Below the pieces are notes generated by a model that saw nothing but the letters and a program-made list of their open reading frames with translations, was not told the origin of the DNA and made no database searches. From Actinomycetes bacterium (GTDB lineage Bacteria; Actinomycetota; Acidimicrobiia; UBA5794), in the NCBI GenBank assembly GCA_030598305.1, contig JAUVQC010000032.1, positions 1 through 9,823 on the forward strand: 9,823 nucleotides of DNA. Reading direction: 5' to 3'. Shown here in pieces: positions 5,377 to 9,823 of the stretch (within the stretch, counting starts at the first letter, position 1; each line of letters starts with the position of its first letter). Both the position numbers and the translations under genes were made by a program.

Positions 5377-6603
5377 ATCCTCGATGTCGATCGGGTCGCG
5401 GTCGATCGAGAAGAAGCTCATCGGAACATCGGTGTCGAAGCTCGCACGCTCGCCCGTGACCCATTGGGCCATCATCGACCCGATCATCTGGGACTCCTTG
5501 AATCCGTGGCCAGAGAAGCCGTTCACGACCGCATACCCGTCGATAGCCGTCGGTCCGACCACAGGAAGGACGTCCTGACGGTTGACCGTGTACAGCCCAG
5601 CCATGCCATCGGGGCGTCCCGTGTAGGGCAGATCGGGGAGACGGTGGTGGAGGGCATACACCTTCGTGTCGATGAATGACCGATCAGCGGTGTCGCGGAA
5701 GTTGTCCGGATCCGCCTGCTCCATCTCGTCCTCTTCGAGCACAGACCCGTAGATGATCTGGCCACCGCCTGCTTCGGGACGGAAGTAGATGCCGCCCGGG
5801 CCATCGCCGATCACCGGTATCGGGCCAGGGACGGAGGAGGGAAGCGATCGGTAGCCGACTTGTACGCGCGTCGGTACGAGGGACCACGGAATCTCAAGAC
5901 CGACCAGCGCATTGATGTGATTGCACCAGGGACCGGCGGCATTGATGACATGCCCTGCGCTGATCTCTGAACCATCGGCGAGTTTGACGCCCGTCGCCCG
6001 ATCGCCTGATCTGAGCACATCGACGACCTCCGAACGGAGACGCAGATCCACTCCGACGGCCCGAGCCGCGGCTGCAACATCGACAAGCGCTCCGGTGGCG
6101 TCGAAGAAGCCGGTGTCCCTCTCGAGCAGGAAGAGCTCTCCATCGCGACACTTGTGCTCTATCTCACCGGTGAGGTCGAAGGGCACCATGCATGGTGATA
6201 CCCCGGGAAACAGATTCCGCAACCCTGCGGTAGTGATCGCTACAGCGTCCACGCCCTCGGCGCCGAGCCTTGCTTCATCGGCACGAACAGCGGCGGGATC
6301 ATCGTCGATCATCCAGAGGACACCGATGTCGTGGAGTCGTCCCACTGGATCAGTAAGCCCGGTGTAGTCGGACCAGTGCCGCCATACGGCGTTTCCGTCG
6401 CGCGCAATACGCACACTCTCGGCCATGGTGTAGCGCTGGCGAGTTATTGCCGACGAACTCCCGGTCGAGCCTTCACCGAGTCCGACACCCTTCTCAAGAA
6501 CGACGACCGACAGCGTGGAACGTCTGGCGATCTGATACGCAACCGACATGCCGATGATCCCCCCACCAATGATTACGACGTCAGCCGCTATCCGTTGTTT
6601 CAT
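5359..6603 (-). CDS. FAD-dependent amine/amino acid oxidoreductase (DAO family)
   Basis: A 414-residue flavoprotein of the D-amino acid oxidase/sarcosine oxidase-beta/glycine oxidase superfamily, which oxidises C-N bonds of amines or amino acids. The N-terminus has the FAD dinucleotide fold (DVVIIGGGIIG at 8-18, ribose-binding Glu at VVLEKG near 37) and the STGSSSAITRQRY segment (46-58) typical of SoxB-like members. INAAGPWCNHI lies mid-protein, and the C-terminal FAD-binding NGFSGHGF is at 361-368. The frame stays open far upstream to 6837, but that extension is low-complexity and would cross into the livH gene. The ATG at 6603 places the FAD motif at residue 13 as usual. The ribosome-binding site is weak, and a six-codon ORF overlaps this ATG. 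No Cys-rich or second-subunit partner is adjacent. The divergent LIV importer suggests its substrate may be imported by that system. Confidence 0.92.
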   Translation of the reverse strand: MKQRIAADVVIIGGGIIGMSVAYQIARRSTLSVVVLEKGVGLGEGSTGSSSAITRQRYTMAESVRIARDGNAVWRHWSDYTGLTDPVGRLHDIGVLWMIDDDPAAVRADEARLGAEGVDAVAITTAGLRNLFPGVSPCMVPFDLTGEIEHKCRDGELFLLERDTGFFDATGALVDVAAAARAVGVDLRLRSEVVDVLRSGDRATGVKLADGSEISAGHVINAAGPWCNHINALVGLEIPWSLVPTRVQVGYRSLPSSVPGPIPVIGDGPGGIYFRPEAGGGQIIYGSVLEEDEMEQADPDNFRDTADRSFIDTKVYALHHRLPDLPYTGRPDGMAGLYTVNRQDVLPVVGPTAIDGYAVVNGFSGHGFKESQMIGSMMAQWVTGERASFDTDVPMSFFSIDRDPIDIEDHSVLA

Positions 6604-6620
6604 TTCGTGTCTCGTTCCAT
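6600..6620 (-). other. Possible upstream mini-ORF of the FAD oxidoreductase
   Basis: ATG at 6620 opens six codons (MERDTK) and stops at a TGA that overlaps the oxidoreductase ATG as ATGA. A TACCTT hexamer ends eight bases before it, so the mini-ORF could be the leaderless first cistron. It may only be chance: it is very short. Confidence 0.2.
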
Positions 6621-6717
6621 TCGGGACCAAGGTACGGCAAGAGCCTGCCATGAGCCGTCGACACCGCAACCGAGTAGATTGTCCCACTTCAGGCGACATT
6701 GAACGAGGGAGATGGGC
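6604..6717. promoter_or_regulatory. Divergent control region, FAD oxidoreductase / liv operon
   Basis: This gap separates the two divergent starts. Minus-strand TACCTT (6634-6629) and plus-strand TAGATT (6675-6680) are TANNNT-type -10 candidates. ACGGC (6634-6638) and GCCGT (6654-6658) form a five-base inverted repeat next to the minus-strand -10, a weak operator candidate. GAGGGAG at 6705-6711 is the livH ribosome-binding site. No strong -35 element or riboswitch-like fold is seen. Confidence 0.35.
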
Positions 6718-7632
6718 GTGCTGGACGCCATAGTGAGCCAACTGGGCAACGGTATCGTGCTGGGCGCCGTCATTGCGCTCACAGCCGTTGGTCTCTCTCT
6801 CATCTTCGGAGTCACCGGAATCGTGAACTTCGCCCACGGAGACCTCGTCACTCTCGGCGCCACGATTGCACTCGTGTTCTCGTTGCCTGCCGAAAAGGTT
6901 CCCGGTGGACAGGACATGTCCATGTGGATCGCCGTCCCCCTCACCGTTGTCGTCGGGTTCGCTGTCGGAGCGCTGCTCGAGCTCATGCTGATGAGACCGT
7001 TACGGAAACGTCGGGTTGGGACCGTGACGATGCTTGTGGTCACGATCGGACTTGGCTTCATCATCAGGTATCTCGTGTTCATCTGGATCGGTGGGAAGCC
7101 ATACACGTATCCCGTGCCGATCGAAGTCCAGGGCTCCTACTTCGGCTTCATCGACATGACCGCGATCGAGTTCCGACTCGTCATCCTCACGATCCTGATG
7201 CTCACCGGAGTCGGCATCTTTCTCACGAAGACACGCCTGGGGACCGCCATGCGAGCCATCTCCGACAACGAAGATCTCGCCGAATCCTCAGGCATCGACT
7301 CCAACGCCGTCTACGTTGCAACGTGGTCGCTCGGTATCGCTCTCGCGTTCTCTGGGGGCATCCTGCAGGGAATCGTCACCAACGTCACTTGGACCATGGG
7401 CTTCTTCCTGCTACTTCTCATGTTCGCCGCCGTGATCGTCGGCGGAATAGGCAACCCCTTCGGCGCGATGGTCGGGGGCTTCATCATCGGCCTTCTCATC
7501 CCATTGAGCACCGCCCTCCCGGTGATCAACGACCACCCCGATCTTCGGTTCGCCGTTGCTCTCTTCGTGATGATCGTCGTGCTGCTGGTCCGACCACAGG
7601 GCATCCTTGGATCGAAGGAACGCGTATCGTGA
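6718..7632 (+). CDS. livH: Branched-chain amino acid-type ABC transporter permease, LivH family
   Basis: A 304-residue integral membrane permease of a HAAT-family importer, with about eight hydrophobic segments. Typical LivH features are GLSLIFGVTGIVNFAHGDL (25-43), the cytoplasmic coupling segment TRLGTAMRAISDNEDLAESS (172-191), GGIGNPFGAMVGG (242-254) and VRPQGILG near the end (291-298). An ATG lies at 6712, but it directly abuts the GAGGGAG ribosome-binding site (6705-6711); the in-frame GTG at 6718 has six-base spacing and is preferred. It forms the membrane channel with LivM. Its stop overlaps the livM start (GTGA). Family membership is clear. The transported solute is not: such systems carry Leu/Ile/Val but also amides, urea and other amino acids. 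Confidence 0.93.
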   Translation: MLDAIVSQLGNGIVLGAVIALTAVGLSLIFGVTGIVNFAHGDLVTLGATIALVFSLPAEKVPGGQDMSMWIAVPLTVVVGFAVGALLELMLMRPLRKRRVGTVTMLVVTIGLGFIIRYLVFIWIGGKPYTYPVPIEVQGSYFGFIDMTAIEFRLVILTILMLTGVGIFLTKTRLGTAMRAISDNEDLAESSGIDSNAVYVATWSLGIALAFSGGILQGIVTNVTWTMGFFLLLLMFAAVIVGGIGNPFGAMVGGFIIGLLIPLSTALPVINDHPDLRFAVALFVMIVVLLVRPQGILGSKERVS

Positions 7633-8723
7633 GCAATACCTCCGCATCCTCAACATTGACTCCGCCCACTCCACCCAACTCGCGCTCGACCCAACAAGCA
7701 ATCGGCACGATCCTGGCGCTCCTCGCCCTGCTGTGGCTCTTCTGGTCCTCAGGATTCGCGTGGGTCATCATCCTCGGGGTGCTCATCAAGGCCGCTGTCT
7801 ACGCAGTGTCGGCGATGAGTCTGAACCTCGAGTTCGGGTTCACTGGAATGCTGAACTTCGGCCAGGTCGGGTTCATGCTCGTGGGCGGTTACACATACGC
7901 ACTGCTCGTACCCCATGAGCTCGGCAGGGCCGGTTCGGCGGGCGGATCCTGGCCGGTTTGGGCGGCAGTGCTCGCGGCGATGGTGGCTGGCGTGCTCCTC
8001 GGTCTCGTCCTCGGCGTTCCAACGGTTCGACTGCGTGGCGACTATCTCGCGATCGTTACGATCGCGATCGCCGAGATCCTCCGGTTCACCGTCAGATCCT
8101 TCTCCGGCCTCGGTCAGTCCTTCGGAGTGATCAAGTACACGAAGTCCTTCGAAGCACTGACTCCCGCCTTCGTGGAGAAGTGGGCCGAGGGTCTCGATGT
8201 TCCTACCAATCAACTGTGGCTGTTCATCGTTGCCTGGCTGACGGTGCTCGCGATCCTCGGAGTGATGGCACTCGCTATCCACTCGCCGTGGGGCCGTGTA
8301 CTCCGGGCAATTCGCGACGATGAGGATGCCGTCAGGGCCCTCGGCAAGAACGCCTTCTGGTACAAGCTCCAGGTTCTGATGATCGGCGGCGCGATCGCCG
8401 GTATCTCCGGCGTTCTCTTCGCTCTCGATCTGAGCCAGATCAGCCCGGTGAACTTTTTGCCGCTCGTGACGTTCTTCGCGTGGACAGCATTGATACTCGG
8501 CGGGGCCGGCAGCCTCGTCGGTCCGATCGCCGGATCGATCATCTTCTGGGTGGTTCTCACCCAGACGAGTTCACTCGCGGCCCAGATGTTCCCCTCCATG
8601 TCCACTACCGCGGTCTCAGCGACGCGATTCGTGCTGATGGGAGCCCTGATCATGTTGCTCATGGTATTCCGACCCCAGGGCCTCTTTGGCAAACGGGAGG
8701 AGCTTTCACTTGAAATCCAGTGA
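7629..8723 (+). CDS. livM: Branched-chain amino acid-type ABC transporter permease, LivM family
   Basis: A 364-residue membrane permease and partner of LivH. The first 25 or so residues are a Ser/Thr/Pro-rich cytoplasmic extension, followed by roughly nine to ten hydrophobic segments. Typical motifs are MSLNLEFGFTGMLNFGQVGF (63-82), RLRGDYLAIVTIAIAEILR (134-152), the ATPase-coupling segment PWGRVLRAIRDDEDAVRALG (220-239), GGAGSLVGPIAG (291-302) and FRPQGLFGKRE close to the C-terminus. The GTG at 7629 overlaps the livH stop by four bases and has AAGGA about nine bases upstream. The same frame remains open back to 6699, but that part is only the shadow of livH. The end of the gene overlaps livG by 14 bases. 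Confidence 0.93.
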   Translation: MSNTSASSTLTPPTPPNSRSTQQAIGTILALLALLWLFWSSGFAWVIILGVLIKAAVYAVSAMSLNLEFGFTGMLNFGQVGFMLVGGYTYALLVPHELGRAGSAGGSWPVWAAVLAAMVAGVLLGLVLGVPTVRLRGDYLAIVTIAIAEILRFTVRSFSGLGQSFGVIKYTKSFEALTPAFVEKWAEGLDVPTNQLWLFIVAWLTVLAILGVMALAIHSPWGRVLRAIRDDEDAVRALGKNAFWYKLQVLMIGGAIAGISGVLFALDLSQISPVNFLPLVTFFAWTALILGGAGSLVGPIAGSIIFWVVLTQTSSLAAQMFPSMSTTAVSATRFVLMGALIMLLMVFRPQGLFGKREELSLEIQ

Positions 8724-9519
8724 CACGATCCTCAGCTGCAAGGATGTGTACAAGCACTTTGGTGGTGTTGTTGCCGTCGATGTCGACCACTTGGAGATCG
8801 AGCGACGGAGCATCACGGCGCTCATCGGCCCCAACGGCGCAGGCAAGACGACGCTGTTTGACATCATCACCGGGTTCGTGAGTCCCGATTCGGGGAACAT
8901 CCGATTCGAGGACACGGAGATCGGCACGAAACCCGCACACGCGATAGCATCGAGTGGCCTGGTCCGGACATTCCAGCTGACCAGAATCCTCGGCAAGATG
9001 ACGGTGCTGGACAACATGCTTCTCGCGGCGACGCGTCAGGAAGGCGAGCATTTGCACAACACCTTGTTCCGACGCAGGCAGATGGCCCGACAAGAGGCCC
9101 ATAACCGGGAGAAGGCGATCGATCTTCTTGGCCGCTTCTCGTTGTTGCCCCTCACAAACGAGTATGCGGGAAAGCTCTCCGGCGGACAGAAGAAGCTCCT
9201 CGAGCTCGCAAGGGCGCTCATGACCGAACCATCGCTCCTTCTCCTCGACGAGCCCATGGCAGGGGTCAATCCTGCCTTGGGAGACGAACTCCTGCGATAC
9301 GTCCTGGAGCTGAGAGACGAGGGCATGACGTTCCTTTTCGTAGAGCATGACATGGACATCGTCATGCGGATCTCTGACAGAGTGGTGGTGATGGCGACTG
9401 GAGCGATCATCGCCGATGGCACTCCCGATGAGATTCGGACGAACACGGACGTCCTCGCTGCCTATCTCGGTGAACATGCACAGGAGGACATCGCTGAGGC
9501 CGAAGGGGAAGACGACTGA
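8710..9519 (+). CDS. livG: Branched-chain amino acid-type ABC transporter ATPase, LivG family
   Basis: A 269-residue ATPase that powers the LivHM permease. Seen: Walker A GPNGAGKTT (40-48), Q-loop in RTFQLTR (Q89), signature LSGGQ (156-160), Walker B LLLLDEP (176-182), the LivG-type MAGVNP (183-188), and the H-loop VEHD (H213). The long helical insert before the signature, with RRRQMARQE near 121-129, is normal for LivG. The start is a TTG at 8710, chosen because GGGAGGAG (8695-8702) lies just upstream; a second in-frame TTG at 8686 has no such site. It overlaps livM by 14 bases. The C-terminus is acidic (EAEGEDD). Its stop and the livF start share one base (TGATG). Confidence 0.93.
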   Translation: MKSSDTILSCKDVYKHFGGVVAVDVDHLEIERRSITALIGPNGAGKTTLFDIITGFVSPDSGNIRFEDTEIGTKPAHAIASSGLVRTFQLTRILGKMTVLDNMLLAATRQEGEHLHNTLFRRRQMARQEAHNREKAIDLLGRFSLLPLTNEYAGKLSGGQKKLLELARALMTEPSLLLLDEPMAGVNPALGDELLRYVLELRDEGMTFLFVEHDMDIVMRISDRVVVMATGAIIADGTPDEIRTNTDVLAAYLGEHAQEDIAEAEGEDD

Positions 9520-9823
9520 TGGGAGACCCACTCATTGTTGTCGAGGGTCTCCGCGCCGGGTATACCAAGGACGTCGAGATCCTGCGAGGCATCGATATCG
9601 AGCTCGACGACCACGAACTGGTGACGATCATCGGACCGAATGGAGCGGGCAAGTCCACACTCATCAAGGCCGTGTTCGGCCTACTGACGCCATCGGCGGG
9701 ATCGGTCCGATTGCGTGGGACAGAAGTGGCCGGCAAGAAGGCACACTCCATGGTTGCTCTCGGTGTCGGCTATGTCCCCCAGGTGCGGAACGTCTTCTCC
9801 TCTCTGACCATCGATGAGAACCT
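9519..9823 (+). CDS. livF: Branched-chain amino acid-type ABC transporter ATPase, LivF family (5' part)
   Basis: The first 101 codons of the second ATPase; the gene runs off the right edge. Members are usually 230-240 residues, so somewhat less than half is visible. Walker A GPNGAGKST is at 39-47, the Q-loop is YVPQ (Q88), and NVFSSLTIDEN (91-101) corresponds to the VFPxLTVxEN segment of LivF proteins. The signature and Walker B motifs are outside the window. The ATG overlaps the livG stop (TGATG) and is preceded by GAAGGGGA. It should form the ATPase heterodimer with LivG. No substrate-binding protein (LivK/J) gene is seen before it, so that may lie downstream or elsewhere. Confidence 0.93.
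   Translation, partial: MGDPLIVVEGLRAGYTKDVEILRGIDIELDDHELVTIIGPNGAGKSTLIKAVFGLLTPSAGSVRLRGTEVAGKKAHSMVALGVGYVPQVRNVFSSLTIDEN

Noticed and set aside
6604..6837. N-terminal extension of the FAD oxidoreductase
   Set aside because: It is low-complexity, overlaps the start of livH on the other strand, and would put the FAD motif about 90 residues in, unlike the family.
6699..7628. 310-codon N-terminal extension of livM
   Set aside because: It lies in another frame over livH, is Arg/His/Ser-rich without hydrophobic segments, and livM has its own GTG start overlapping the livH stop.
7749..8282. 177-codon minus-strand frame opposite livM
   Set aside because: It is rich in His, Glu and Arg as expected when hydrophobic codons are read in antisense; no domain is seen.
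8659..9531. 290-codon minus-strand frame opposite livG
   Set aside because: It is antisense to an unambiguous ABC ATPase and has no recognisable motif.
1..9823. CRISPR array, insertion sequence or prophage
   Set aside because: No repeat-spacer pattern, transposase, integrase, terminal inverted repeats or phage structural genes were found on either strand.

Overview
This window looks like a piece of an actinobacterial chromosome, possibly Acidimicrobiia-like. The evidence is high-GC codon use, GTG and TTG starts, -10-like TANNNT hexamers placed for leaderless transcripts, an actinobacterial-style single-cluster ferredoxin, a DUF2252 protein and a complete LIV-type transporter operon. The lineage is an inference; no marker gene fixes it. 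I see no mobile element, CRISPR array, phage gene or toxin module.

Region 1-3217. The window opens inside the C-terminal half of a long-chain acyl-CoA synthetase (+). About 90 bases with three consecutive hairpins follow, then a 92-nt selenocysteine tRNA on the minus strand (anticodon UCA). Upstream of that tRNA, on the same strand, lies a DUF2252 gene. Divergent from it is a monocluster ferredoxin (+) with an Asp in place of one cluster Cys. It is followed by a strong inverted repeat and a small unrecognised ORF (GTG start, probably leaderless).

Region 3218-5348. A two-CBS-domain protein (-) is divergent from a crotonase-family gene (+). The crotonase stop overlaps the start of an ornithine cyclodeaminase/mu-crystallin family gene (ATGA), so the two are probably translationally coupled. 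The crotonase keeps one of the two classical catalytic glutamates and has Val at the other.

Region 5349-9823. A DAO-family FAD-dependent amine/amino acid oxidoreductase (-) converges on the cyclodeaminase-like gene. It is divergent from a tight livH-livM-livG-livF operon (+), which encodes the two permeases and two ATPases of a branched-chain amino acid-type ABC importer. livF runs off the right edge and no substrate-binding protein gene is visible. The importer, FAD oxidoreductase, cyclodeaminase-like enzyme and crotonase together suggest uptake and oxidation of an amino acid or amine-like substrate, with acyl-CoA chemistry downstream. The substrate cannot be read from the sequence.

The most noteworthy element is the tRNA-Sec. 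It implies that selenoproteins are made in this organism, but no selA, selB, selD or obvious in-frame-UGA gene is in the window. Its helices are imperfect in several places. Nothing here convincingly amounts to a wholly new system; the other points of interest are local.
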